DNA of 44,928 bases from Candidatus Thioglobus sp. GTDB taxonomy: Bacteria > Pseudomonadota > Gammaproteobacteria > PS1 > Pseudothioglobaceae. The notes below the pieces were generated by a model. It searched no databases and was not told the DNA's origin. It was given only the letters and a program-made list of their open reading frames with translations. Positions 8,417 to 16,313 of the stretch are shown piece by piece. The position numbers were made by a program, and so were the translations under genes. The DNA is taken from contig JABGQC010000011.1 of assembly GCA_018644675.1 (NCBI GenBank), forward strand, positions 1 to 44,928, in the 5' to 3' direction. Numbering within the stretch: position 1 is the stretch's first letter; every line of letters starts with the position of its first letter.

Positions 8417-8800
8417 ATGAAACGTTTGTTGATTGTTTTTTTAACTGTATTCTTAACCAGTGTTTTTGCATATGCAGATAAGCATGTTAATCTGGGTGAT
8501 AGAGCCAGTGAGCTAAAAGAAGAAGGTAAGAGTGAAGACATTCACCCGGACTTAAAAGAAATCAGAATCATGCATCCAAACTTTTTGATGCACAAACGAG
8601 ACAAAACCTTACGTCAAGGTATTCGCACTAAGCGCAATTCATTGAAAGCTTGTGTTAATTGTCATAGTGCGACTGATCAGAATGACGAATTTATGCCAAT
8701 CGACCAGTCGGGGCAGTTTTGTTCGACTTGTCATCAAAAAGTTGGTACAAGTCTAGATTGTTTTTCTTGTCATCGTAATACGCCAAAAGAGGATTTGTAA
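8417..8800 (+). CDS. dsrJ: Triheme cytochrome c DsrJ lacking a non-heme-motif cysteine
   Basis: DsrJ is the periplasmic triheme cytochrome of DsrMKJOP. The 127-aa precursor has a signal peptide or anchor (about residues 1-20, cleavage likely near AYA-DK) and three CxxCH sites: Cys79/82-His83, Cys102/105-His106 and Cys115/118-His119. In characterised DsrJ one heme has an unusual His/Cys ligation from a cysteine upstream of the first heme site. In this protein every cysteine belongs to a CxxCH motif; the matching region (IHPDLKEIRIMHP) has none. The stop overlaps the dsrO start (TAATG). Confidence 0.93.
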   Translation: MKRLLIVFLTVFLTSVFAYADKHVNLGDRASELKEEGKSEDIHPDLKEIRIMHPNFLMHKRDKTLRQGIRTKRNSLKACVNCHSATDQNDEFMPIDQSGQFCSTCHQKVGTSLDCFSCHRNTPKEDL

Positions 8801-9558
8801 TGGATAAGTGCCAAACATCAATTCAGAAAAATAAAAATCTTAGTCGTAGAGACTTTATTAAAACAACTGCTACAACGGCTGGTGTTGCGACTATTGCAAC
8901 CGGAATTACACTCACAACTTACGTCAATGCTGCTGGTGAAAATCCAGTAACAAACGAAAAGCGTTGGGGCATGCTAATCGATACTAATAAGCTAACTGAG
9001 GTCGATATTGATGACATGGTTAATGCTTGTCAAGAGGAGCAAGGCTGGGGTAATGAGGCGCATTCAACAGGTAATCAAAAAGCTGGTTGGATTAAAAAGG
9101 TTAAAGTTAAAGACAAGGCAACTGATCGCATTAGCAATCTAGCACTAATGTGTCAGCATTGTGATCAGCCGCCATGTGTTGATGTTTGCCCAACTAACGC
9201 TTCAATGAAGCGTGAAGACGGCATTGTTTTAGTTGACAGACATTTATGTATTGGTTGTCGTTATTGTATGATGGCTTGTCCGTACGATGCACGCTCGTTT
9301 GTTCATGAGGCGTTAACCGATCAAAAAGAACATATGCCAAGAGGTAAGGGTACTGTTGAAGCTTGCACAATGTGTGTACATAAGGTCGACAAAGGTGAGA
9401 AGCCTGCATGTGTTGAGGCTGTTGATAGTGATGCAGTTATCTTTGGTGATTTACACGATCCAACTAGCAAAATCAATCAGACATTGAAAAGAGTTCAAAG
9501 TACACAAATCCGTGCAGATTTAAATCTGAATACGGGTGTACGTTATAGTGGAATTTAA
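8800..9558 (+). CDS. dsrO: Periplasmic iron-sulfur protein DsrO (three-cluster form)
   Basis: DsrO is the HybA/NrfC-like ferredoxin subunit of DsrMKJOP. The 252-aa precursor has a twin-arginine signal (LSRRDFIK, residues 14-21) and hydrophobic stretch to about residue 44. Complete cluster motifs are C118-x2-C-x4-C-x3-C130 and C150-x2-C-x2-C-x3-C160. The outer motifs are partial: only C77 remains of motif 1, and motif 4 has C189, C192 and C204 but Val208 where the last cysteine should be. With the crosswise ligation normal in this family, this leaves three complete clusters and removes exactly one. Confidence 0.94.
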   Translation: MDKCQTSIQKNKNLSRRDFIKTTATTAGVATIATGITLTTYVNAAGENPVTNEKRWGMLIDTNKLTEVDIDDMVNACQEEQGWGNEAHSTGNQKAGWIKKVKVKDKATDRISNLALMCQHCDQPPCVDVCPTNASMKREDGIVLVDRHLCIGCRYCMMACPYDARSFVHEALTDQKEHMPRGKGTVEACTMCVHKVDKGEKPACVEAVDSDAVIFGDLHDPTSKINQTLKRVQSTQIRADLNLNTGVRYSGI

Positions 9559-9567
9559 GAGCAGATT

Positions 9568-10770
9568 ATGAGCATTATTCGTTACGAGCAAACACAAGGT
9601 AAGAGTTTAGGTTTTTATGCATTAATTGCAGGTCTGGGCGCTTTTATTTTAGCAGCATTAGGTAGTGTTTACTTTATGGAGCACAATGGTCACCACGTGA
9701 CTGGCATGAGCAATCGTATTGTTTGGGGATTGCCTCACGTATTTGCATTATTTTTGATTGTTGCTGCATCGGGTGCACTTAATATCGCCTCTATAGCATC
9801 AGTTTTTAATAAGAAAATTTACAAGCCATTATCACGCTTGTCTGGTCTTGTTGCATTGGCATTGTTGGCTGGTGGTTTGATGGTATTGGTACTGGATCTA
9901 GGTCGCCCAGATCGTTTGATCGTTGCCATGACTGAGTATAATTTCAATTCCATTTTTGCTTGGAATATCATTCTTTATAATGGTTTCTTCGTTATTGTAG
10001 GTGTTTATCTATGGATGATGTTTGAGCGTCGCATGAACAAATATAGTCGTAAAGTGGGTATTGCCGCTTTTACCTGGAGACTAATTCTAACAACAGGTAC
10101 TGGCTCTATTTTTGGATTTTTGGTAGCTCGTCAAGCGTATGACGCCGTTATTATGGCACCTATGTTTGTAATCATGTCTTTTGCATTTGGCTTGGCTTTT
10201 TTCGTACTCGTGCTCATGGCAAGTTACAAGTGGACTCAGCGCCCATTAGGCGATGCAATTGTTAATCGATTAAGTAATTTATTAGGTGTATTTGTTGCAG
10301 CAGTACTTTATTTTGTAGCAGTTTATCATTTAGGCAACTTATACTTAGCTGAAAATGCTGGTGTTGAAAGCTTTATTCTAATGGATGGCGGTATCTACAC
10401 TCAATTGTTCTGGTATGGGCAAATTGTCTTAGGCGGTGTTGTGCCATTAGCGTTGCTTTACTCTCCTGCTACTAAAGGCAATCGCTCTATGCTTGGCTTG
10501 GCTTCAGTCTTAATTATCTTAGGTGGTATTGCTCAGCTTTATGTCATTATTATTGGCGGTCAGGCTTATCCAATGGAACTATTCCCAGGCAAAGAAATGC
10601 TAGAAGGTTATGGCGGTATTGCCGCTTACACTCCAACATTGGCCGAATTAATGCTAGGTTTGGGTGGAATAGCAGTGGCTCTAATTGCGATCGCTTATTT
10701 GGTTAAATTTCTGCCTTTCTTGCCAGAGAGTTTGGCTGATGATGTTGCTGATCCGCACCATAAAAACTAG
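9568..10770 (+). CDS. dsrP: DsrMKJOP complex membrane subunit DsrP
   Basis: DsrP is the NrfD/PsrC-like integral membrane subunit that works with DsrO in quinone redox reactions. The 400-aa protein is hydrophobic along its whole length with about ten membrane segments and no cofactor-binding cysteine motif, as expected for NrfD-like proteins. It follows dsrO by 9 bp and is 24 bp upstream of dsrN. The length is usual for DsrP. Confidence 0.94.
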   Translation: MSIIRYEQTQGKSLGFYALIAGLGAFILAALGSVYFMEHNGHHVTGMSNRIVWGLPHVFALFLIVAASGALNIASIASVFNKKIYKPLSRLSGLVALALLAGGLMVLVLDLGRPDRLIVAMTEYNFNSIFAWNIILYNGFFVIVGVYLWMMFERRMNKYSRKVGIAAFTWRLILTTGTGSIFGFLVARQAYDAVIMAPMFVIMSFAFGLAFFVLVLMASYKWTQRPLGDAIVNRLSNLLGVFVAAVLYFVAVYHLGNLYLAENAGVESFILMDGGIYTQLFWYGQIVLGGVVPLALLYSPATKGNRSMLGLASVLIILGGIAQLYVIIIGGQAYPMELFPGKEMLEGYGGIAAYTPTLAELMLGLGGIAVALIAIAYLVKFLPFLPESLADDVADPHHKN

Positions 10771-10794
10771 CAAACGCTTAAAGTAGGGCAGTCA

Positions 10795-12150
10795 ATGTCC
10801 GTTTATCTTTCCGCAGCACACAAATCCTCAGGCAAAACGGTTGTTAGTCTGGGGATTTGTGGCGCTTTAAAGGCTCATAATTTAAACGTCCAACCATTCA
10901 AAAAAGGCCCAGATTACATAGACCCAATTTGGTTGTCTCAAGCTAGTGGTCAGGCATGTTATAACCTAGATTTTTATAATATGACTGAATCTGAAATAAT
11001 TCAGCTATATAAGCATAAAAATTCTTCGGCTGATGTTTCCATTATTGAGGGCAATAAAGGCTTATATGACGGCATGAGTGTTACTGGCGGTGATGCAAAT
11101 GCTGATCTGGCTAAGTTATTAGATATTCCGGTAATTTTGGTGATTGATACTACGGGCATTACTCGTGGTGTGGCTGCATTGGTCAAAGGTTATCAAGATT
11201 TTGATCCGGATGTTAATATCGCCGGCGTTATTTTAAATAAGGTTGCTGGCGAGCGTCATGAGTCAAAACTCATTCAAGCAATTGAACACTATACAGATAT
11301 TGAAGTGGTTGGCTCAATAAGACGCTCTAAGGAGCTGGTTATTGATGAGCGTCATTTAGGCTTAATGCCCGCAAATGAAACGCCTCAATCGCAGTATTTT
11401 ATTGATGGTGCCGCTCGACTGATTACTGATCAAGTAGATTTACATAAAATCGTTAGTTTGGAAAAAAACATCCAAATCTCATCTGCACCTGAAATCAGTT
11501 CGAATTCTCGGTTGCGTGTCGGCGTGGCAAAAGACAGTAGTTTCGGTTTTTATTACCAAGACGATCTGGACAAATTTAACCAACTAGGTGTTGAACTTGT
11601 TTATTTTGATACGCTTCAAGATAACGAACTACCTCAATGCGATGGCTTGTTTATCGGTGGTGGTTTTCCAGAGATGCAGTTAGAAGCGTTAAGCGCAAAT
11701 AAATCTTTATTACAAGACATAAAGCAAAAAATTGAACAAGGCTTGCCAGCTTATGCTGAGTGCGGAGGCTTGATGTATCTAACTAATCAAATTACCAGTC
11801 AAGGTAAATCTTATCCGATGGTTGGTGTGATTGATGCAGATACAGACATGACACCTAAGCCAATTGGTCGGGGCTACGTACAGCTTGCTCCTGTAAAAGA
11901 GCACCCTTGGCAGGATGTGGCAGACACTATTTATGCACATGAATTTCATTACTCTAAGCTAACAAACATTGATCCAAATACACGCTACGCTTTTAAGGTT
12001 TTGCGTGGTGTGGGTGTGGATAATATGCAAGACGGCATTATTAAACATAACTTACTTGCTTCGTATACGCATTTGCGCAATGTGGGTGGCAATCAATGGG
12101 TTGAGCAATTTGTCGATTTTATTCGAACCATTAAACACAAAATATTATGA
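10795..12150 (+). CDS. dsrN: Siroheme amidase DsrN (CobB/CbiA-like)
   Basis: DsrN resembles cobyrinic acid a,c-diamide synthase and is associated with glutamine-dependent amidation of siroheme, giving the siroheme amide used by DsrAB. The 451-aa protein has an N-terminal P-loop-like region (AAHKSSGKTVVS, residues 7-18), a central GNKGLYDG motif typical of CbiA, and a C-terminal class I glutamine amidotransferase-like domain with YAECGGLMYL as nucleophile elbow. It overlaps dsrR by 4 bp (ATGA), so translation is probably coupled. Absence of other cobalamin genes nearby favours the siroheme role. Confidence 0.93.
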   Translation: MSVYLSAAHKSSGKTVVSLGICGALKAHNLNVQPFKKGPDYIDPIWLSQASGQACYNLDFYNMTESEIIQLYKHKNSSADVSIIEGNKGLYDGMSVTGGDANADLAKLLDIPVILVIDTTGITRGVAALVKGYQDFDPDVNIAGVILNKVAGERHESKLIQAIEHYTDIEVVGSIRRSKELVIDERHLGLMPANETPQSQYFIDGAARLITDQVDLHKIVSLEKNIQISSAPEISSNSRLRVGVAKDSSFGFYYQDDLDKFNQLGVELVYFDTLQDNELPQCDGLFIGGGFPEMQLEALSANKSLLQDIKQKIEQGLPAYAECGGLMYLTNQITSQGKSYPMVGVIDADTDMTPKPIGRGYVQLAPVKEHPWQDVADTIYAHEFHYSKLTNIDPNTRYAFKVLRGVGVDNMQDGIIKHNLLASYTHLRNVGGNQWVEQFVDFIRTIKHKIL

Positions 12151-12479
12151 TCACTATTACAAAAAAAGCCGCAGAAGAAATCTCGCTTTCAACTCACAAT
12201 CCAGAAACTCAAGGGCTTATTATTCGCTTTGCTGCAGATCAAACTGATGAGGGTTTTCAGTACTTAATGGGATTTGATGAGCGTCATGATGGCGATATTC
12301 ACTTAGAATCAAATGGTGTTGAATATTTACTGGCATATGAGCAAAAAGTATTGCTAGAAGGTATGGTAGTTGATTTTGATCAAATCGAAGCGGGTCAAGA
12401 TTACAGCTTTGTATTTATGAACCCAAACGATCCGGAATACACGCCACCAGAGCAAGATCACGCACCAACCAAGCCTTAA
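12147..12479 (+). CDS. dsrR: DsrR, A-type scaffold-like protein without cysteines
   Basis: DsrR is related to IscA/ErpA-type iron-sulfur assembly proteins but lacks their cysteines; in Allochromatium it is needed for proper dsr gene expression, probably post-transcriptionally. The 110-aa protein here has no cysteine at all, while keeping the family fold pattern (ITITKKAAEEI at the start and an SFVFMNPN strand near residue 88). The tail EYTPPEQDHAPTKP is proline-rich and likely disordered. The start overlaps the dsrN stop. The assignment rests on position, length and absence of cysteines. Confidence 0.88.
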   Translation: MITITKKAAEEISLSTHNPETQGLIIRFAADQTDEGFQYLMGFDERHDGDIHLESNGVEYLLAYEQKVLLEGMVVDFDQIEAGQDYSFVFMNPNDPEYTPPEQDHAPTKP

Positions 12480-12514
12480 TCGTTCAACCAACTTCGTGCA
12501 ATAATTGACACCGC

Positions 12515-12895
12515 ATGAAAAAAACAATACAAAAAAACTTATTCATATCACTAGGATGGCTGTTTGTAATCCTGGCGGTAATTGGTGTTTTGATTCCCAT
12601 CTTGCCAACCACACCTTTTTTAATACTTGCTCTTGCGCTGTTTGCCAAAAGTTCGCCGAAGTTTCATCAAATGTTGATAGACCATCCTTGGTTTGGTAGT
12701 CTGTTAAGACAATGGGAGAAAAATAGAACAGTTTCTCGACGTATTAAAATCCGCGCTAGTGTGCTTATTGCTCTGAGCTTTTCAGTTTCTATTGCTGTTT
12801 TGCAAGATAATCCATTGCTACAAACAATGCTAATTTTAATAGCGATTATTTGCTTGTACTACATTTGGCGCTTGAAAGAGCCAAATCGGCCTTAG
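12515..12895 (+). CDS. YbaN/DUF454 family small inner-membrane protein
   Basis: This 126-aa membrane protein matches the DUF454 (YbaN) family: GWLFVILAVIGVLIPILPTT, then FLILALALFAKSSPKF and the conserved HPWFG with a basic segment. Two or three membrane segments lie at about residues 11-45 and 80-117. The biochemical role of the family is not established. It follows dsrR by 35 bp with no good ribosome binding site, in the position where dsrS occurs in Allochromatium, but it is not DsrS-like. It may ride on the dsr transcript. Confidence 0.8.
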   Translation: MKKTIQKNLFISLGWLFVILAVIGVLIPILPTTPFLILALALFAKSSPKFHQMLIDHPWFGSLLRQWEKNRTVSRRIKIRASVLIALSFSVSIAVLQDNPLLQTMLILIAIICLYYIWRLKEPNRP

Positions 12896-12900
12896 TTTTT

Positions 12901-12921
12901 TTGCACCTATTTTAGGTGCAA
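12901..12921. repeat. Perfect 9-bp hairpin at the 3' end of the dsr locus
   Basis: TTGCACCTA (12901-12909) and TAGGTGCAA (12913-12921) form a perfect 9-bp stem with loop TTT, starting 5 bp after the YbaN-like stop codon. A T-tract lies upstream of the stem rather than downstream, so on the plus strand it is not a classical intrinsic terminator. It may instead protect the 3' end of the dsr transcript or mark a processing point. Confidence 0.5.
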
Positions 12922-12963
12922 GAGTGTGTCAATCAGGTTGAGGTTGTTAAGTACAAGGTTTAG

Positions 12964-12995
12964 AAAAATTCGCAAATAATGCGAATGATGTTTTT
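12964..12995. terminator. Bidirectional terminator-like hairpin between dsr and amidase genes
   Basis: ATTCGCA (12968-12974) and TGCGAAT (12980-12986) form a 7-bp stem with a 5-nt loop. A run of A's lies at 12964-12968 and T5 at 12991-12995. Read on the minus strand, the stem is followed at once by TTTTC, which fits termination of the tsaE-amidase transcript coming from the right. On the plus strand the T-run begins 4 nt after the stem and is weaker. It sits between two convergent operons in a 226-bp spacer with no gene. Confidence 0.55.
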
Positions 12996-13121
12996 AAGTA
13001 TTAATAATCAGCATAAAAACCATTAAAAGTAAGAGTTTTGTTGTGAAATTTGCTTCAAATCAATACAAGATAACGCCTGGTTACTTCAATGATTGAAAAT
13101 TTAGGAAATATTGAAAACCGG

Positions 13122-14258
13122 CTATTTGTAGTAGTTAAGAATGCCTTGGTAAATAGCATTAGCGATTTTATCTTGTTCTTTATTGTTGTTAAGTCTAAGC
13201 TCTTCCTCGGGGTTAGAAATAAAGGCGGTTTCCACTAAAACTGAAGGGATGGCCGGAGTTTTGAGTACGACAAAACCAGCTTTTTGTGGTTTTTTCTTGT
13301 GCAGATGGCCAATTTTACTCATTTCCTTTAAGATTTTAGCGCCAAGTTTTTGACTTTGAATATCGCGATCTTTTCTGGACAAATCCCATAGAATTTTGTT
13401 TAAATATTGGTCTTTGCTATTGCGTGGTTGTTTGACGCCAAATTGATCAGACGTATTTTGGGAATTTTCCAAACGGCGTGCAAATTTGGTTGATCCGCCA
13501 CGTTCTGATAAAGTGTAAACTGAAGCGCCTTTGGCATGCCTACTCTTTACTGCATCCGCATGAATAGAAACAAATAGCGAGGCTTTATTGGCTTGAGCAA
13601 TGCGAATACGTTTGGTGAGTCCAACGTAATAATCACCACGCCTAGTGAGAAAGGCTTTCATGCCTTTGGTGTTGTTAATTTTTTTGGCTAATTTTTTAGC
13701 GATACGAAGAGTGATGCGTTTTTCTTTTGAGCGTTTGTAGCCGACTGCGCCAGAATCTTCGCCACCATGTCCGGCATCAAGCAGAATAATTTTTTGGCTA
13801 TATTGCTTGCTGATTGGTTTTTTAATTAGTGTTTTTTTAGGTTTTTTGACCAGCGTGTTGGCTTGATTTTTTTGATTATACAAATCAACCACTAGCCGGT
13901 GGTGCTGATATTTATCATTTGGTTTTAGAGTGTAGCTTTTAATTAGATACTGATCTTGTAATTTAAATTTAAATTGATAGGTGGTATCTTCTCGCTTAAC
14001 GCGTGTTTTGTTAATGCGTTGATCGGTATAAAACAGCTTTTTATAGGTTTCTTTAAGTAGTTTGGCGTTGCGAATGCTGAGTGTAAATTGATTTGATTTT
14101 TGCTTAATTGAAAACCGAACGCCTTGGTCAACATCGATTACAATTCTGGTACGCTCAGGAGAGCTCCAAAAACGAAAATCATAAAGTGTGGTTCGATTGT
14201 CAGCAAACGCGCTGTTTAGAAAAAATAAGCCAATCAGTAAGCTGATTAGTCGATACAT
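13122..14258 (-). CDS. amiB: N-acetylmuramoyl-L-alanine amidase (AMIN + Amidase_3)
   Basis: This periplasmic enzyme cleaves the amide between MurNAc and the stem peptide during septal wall splitting. The 378-aa precursor has a signal peptide (MYRLISLLIGLFFLNSAFA), an AMIN domain (about residues 25-130) and a zinc Amidase_3 domain with LLDAGHGGEDSGAVG, SIHADA and VETAFISNPEE. No LysM domain is visible. Its start overlaps the tsaE end by 13 bp; the tsaE-amidase order is the gammaproteobacterial arrangement from which the symbol is taken. amiC would be the alternative name. Confidence 0.88.
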   Translation of the reverse strand: MYRLISLLIGLFFLNSAFADNRTTLYDFRFWSSPERTRIVIDVDQGVRFSIKQKSNQFTLSIRNAKLLKETYKKLFYTDQRINKTRVKREDTTYQFKFKLQDQYLIKSYTLKPNDKYQHHRLVVDLYNQKNQANTLVKKPKKTLIKKPISKQYSQKIILLDAGHGGEDSGAVGYKRSKEKRITLRIAKKLAKKINNTKGMKAFLTRRGDYYVGLTKRIRIAQANKASLFVSIHADAVKSRHAKGASVYTLSERGGSTKFARRLENSQNTSDQFGVKQPRNSKDQYLNKILWDLSRKDRDIQSQKLGAKILKEMSKIGHLHKKKPQKAGFVVLKTPAIPSVLVETAFISNPEEELRLNNNKEQDKIANAIYQGILNYYK

Positions 14259-14713
14259 TGTAGAAGTTGCTCGCCTATGTCGTTGTTGGCGCTTAAGTTT
14301 AACTGTCTGGTGTTATCTTCTCCAGTAATGCTAATGACTAGATCAGCAGGAGGAATGATTCCCGCGCCTAGCTCGGCCCACTCAATAAGCTGAATATGCC
14401 CAGGCTTTGCGTATTCACGAATGCCAATATATTCTAGCTCTTCTGGGTCACTGAGACGATAGCAATCAAAGTGGTGTATATTGATCTTATTATTTAAATA
14501 GCTTTCCACCAATGAGTAGGTTGGGCTTTTGACTCGATCGAAGCCAAAAAATTGGATAAATCCTCGTGCAAAGGTGGTTTTACCTGCACCTAAATCCCCC
14601 TCCAAATAGATAACAATAGCCTGGTCAATGGTTTGCGCGCAAGCGGCTAAGGTTTGTGCAAAGGCTTGCGTTTTGGATTCGTGAGTAAAAACTAAATTCA
14701 AAATAACTGCCAC
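14246..14713 (-). CDS. tsaE: tRNA threonylcarbamoyladenosine ATPase TsaE
   Basis: TsaE is the P-loop ATPase that works with TsaB/TsaD to make the t6A modification at position 37 of ANN-decoding tRNAs. The 155-aa protein has a Walker A motif GDLGAGKTTFARGF (about residues 39-52), the conserved SPTYSLVESY and the HFDCYRL / IEWAE segments. The start appears to be GTG at 14713, overlapping the end of the antiporter gene by 16 bp. A TTG a few codons later is possible. It is co-directional with the amidase. Confidence 0.92.
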   Translation of the reverse strand: MAVILNLVFTHESKTQAFAQTLAACAQTIDQAIVIYLEGDLGAGKTTFARGFIQFFGFDRVKSPTYSLVESYLNNKINIHHFDCYRLSDPEELEYIGIREYAKPGHIQLIEWAELGAGIIPPADLVISITGEDNTRQLNLSANNDIGEQLLQCID

Positions 14714-15651
14714 ATGTAAAGACTAAAAACACTCACCAAAACAAACCCTTCAAAGCGATTGATGATGTGTTTTTTACCAAATTTGTAAGAAACAACAAAG
14801 AGTAAAACAGTGAGCAGAAGCATTACTGGATAGTCACGTGTAATCACTTCTGGTGCAACATCTGAAGGATGGATAAGCCCTGGAATGGCAAGAACCGCGA
14901 TAGTGTTAAAGAGGTTTGAGCCAATGACATTACCCACCACCATTTCATATTGCTTTTTTAAAACACTGGCAATAGAAACGGCCAATTCTGGCAAGCTCGT
15001 ACCCAAAGCAACCACAGTCAGTCCGATGATTAAATCAGATACGCCAAAGGCTTGTGCCACTTCAACACCACCCCAAACCACTAGCTTTGCACTTGAAATT
15101 AGAACGATTAAGCCAATAATGAGCATCACCCAAGTTTTGCTTGTTTGGCTTTTATCAACGCTTTTTTCTAATTCATCAAATTCGTGATTTTGGCTATTTT
15201 TTGATTCTTTAAAGGTGTAGGCTAGAAACAGGGTTAGTAGAGCTAGCAATATAAAGCCGTCTAATATATCTAGTCGAAGATCCCAAAGTAGTAGCCCGGC
15301 AACCAAAGTTGCCAACATTAAAAATACCCACTCTTTTTTGAGAATATTCTCTTGCACTTCAATTGGCGTGATGATAGCACTAATGCCTAATACCAAGGCT
15401 ATATTAAAGATGTTTGAGCCGACTGCGTTACCAATACTGAGCCCGGTGTTACCATCCATAGCAGCTAAGCCTGAAACCAGCATTTCTGGTGCAGAGGTGC
15501 CAAAACCAAAGATTAATAAACCAATGATAAGTGGTGAAACCTTGAAAATATTGGCGATTTTCGCACCATTTTCCGTGAACTCATCTGCACTCCAAATTAA
15601 AAGTGCAAAACCTGATAACAAGGCGATAATTGGTAGTAGAATGTCAGGCAT
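14698..15651 (-). CDS. Calcium/sodium antiporter (CaCA family, YrbG-like)
   Basis: This 317-aa inner-membrane cation exchanger has about ten membrane segments in two inverted halves. The two family alpha-repeats are visible: GFGTSAPEMLVSG in the first half and ALGTSLPELAVS in the second, with the NAVGSNIFN and NVIGSNLFN partners. An acidic cytosolic loop (DELEKSVDKSQ) separates the halves. It is the first gene of a minus-strand run antiporter-tsaE-amidase with overlapping ends. Ca2+/Na+ exchange is inferred from the family. Confidence 0.88.
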   Translation of the reverse strand: MPDILLPIIALLSGFALLIWSADEFTENGAKIANIFKVSPLIIGLLIFGFGTSAPEMLVSGLAAMDGNTGLSIGNAVGSNIFNIALVLGISAIITPIEVQENILKKEWVFLMLATLVAGLLLWDLRLDILDGFILLALLTLFLAYTFKESKNSQNHEFDELEKSVDKSQTSKTWVMLIIGLIVLISSAKLVVWGGVEVAQAFGVSDLIIGLTVVALGTSLPELAVSIASVLKKQYEMVVGNVIGSNLFNTIAVLAIPGLIHPSDVAPEVITRDYPVMLLLTVLLFVVSYKFGKKHIINRFEGFVLVSVFSLYMWQLF

Positions 15652-15652
15652 A

Positions 15653-15682
15653 TTGATTTTTTGTTAAATTTTTGTTTATTAT
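15653..15682 (+). promoter_or_regulatory. Candidate promoter for the DUF72-like gene
   Basis: TTGATT (15653-15658) and TATTAT (15677-15682) are separated by 18 bp and lie 20 bp upstream of the ATG at 15702, in the divergent gap opposite the antiporter start. The boxes match sigma70 only partly and the region is AT-rich, so chance matches are likely. Confidence 0.35.
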
Positions 15683-15701
15683 AAAGGCCGAACCGTAAAA
15701 G

Positions 15702-16310
15702 ATGAGTGAAACAGAGTTTTTAATTGGCCGTTGTGGTTTGGACTTAGTGGATGATTTTTATCCAGATGATTTACCTAGTGAATGGCGCTTTGACTATTAT
15801 TCAACCCTGTTTAAAGCCTTGTCATTGCCAATTGATACAACAGAAGATTTGGAGTCGATTTTTGAAGAGCTAGAAGGTTCTAGCCCTGAAGAGGATGGTG
15901 AGGAATTTGAGCTGGTGCTTACCATTACACCTCAACAGCTGCTAGATGCTAGTACACTGAGCACTTTGCTTGATTCTGTTGCGCCGTACCGGTTATTATT
16001 TATCTTGTCATGCGAATTGGATCGACAGCCTAGTGATGAGATTATGAATTTATTGAGTGCTTATCGAGTGTCATTTCAATCGAATAATCAGCTACAGTTG
16101 GCACTAAACAACAAGCATGCAATGGGTCAGTATTTATATTACACTGATTTGCCAGTTTGCCATATTCAGGGTGATGGTGACGAGAAGCAGATGAGAGCAA
16201 AAATTGAGCGCTTGGCTGAAATTAACACTCGAACACTACTGATTTGTAAAGATGCGGAGAGTGAGGCTTTGGGTAAGATTCGAACCATTGCAGAAATTTT
16301 AGGCTATTAA
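15702..16310 (+). CDS. DUF72/YecE-like protein, divergent
   Basis: This 202-aa protein of unknown function begins with IGRCGLD...DDFYPDDLPSEWRFDYYSTLF, which resembles the N-terminus of DUF72 (YecE) TIM-barrel proteins. It lacks most of the later barrel motifs and is shorter than the usual 230-270 aa, so it is a divergent or shortened relative. No signal peptide or membrane segment is seen. It sits 3 bp upstream of hemD on the same strand, suggesting co-transcription. The function is unassigned. Confidence 0.6.
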   Translation: MSETEFLIGRCGLDLVDDFYPDDLPSEWRFDYYSTLFKALSLPIDTTEDLESIFEELEGSSPEEDGEEFELVLTITPQQLLDASTLSTLLDSVAPYRLLFILSCELDRQPSDEIMNLLSAYRVSFQSNNQLQLALNNKHAMGQYLYYTDLPVCHIQGDGDEKQMRAKIERLAEINTRTLLICKDAESEALGKIRTIAEILGY

Positions 16311-16313
16311 GGC

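Noticed and set aside
12505..12699. 64-aa plus-strand ORF over the start of the YbaN-like gene
   Set aside because: A frame shadow of the DUF454 gene, with irregular composition.
13800..14200. CRISPR or tandem repeat array anywhere in the window
   Set aside because: No evenly spaced direct repeats were seen in this or any other region; the window lacks cas-like genes.
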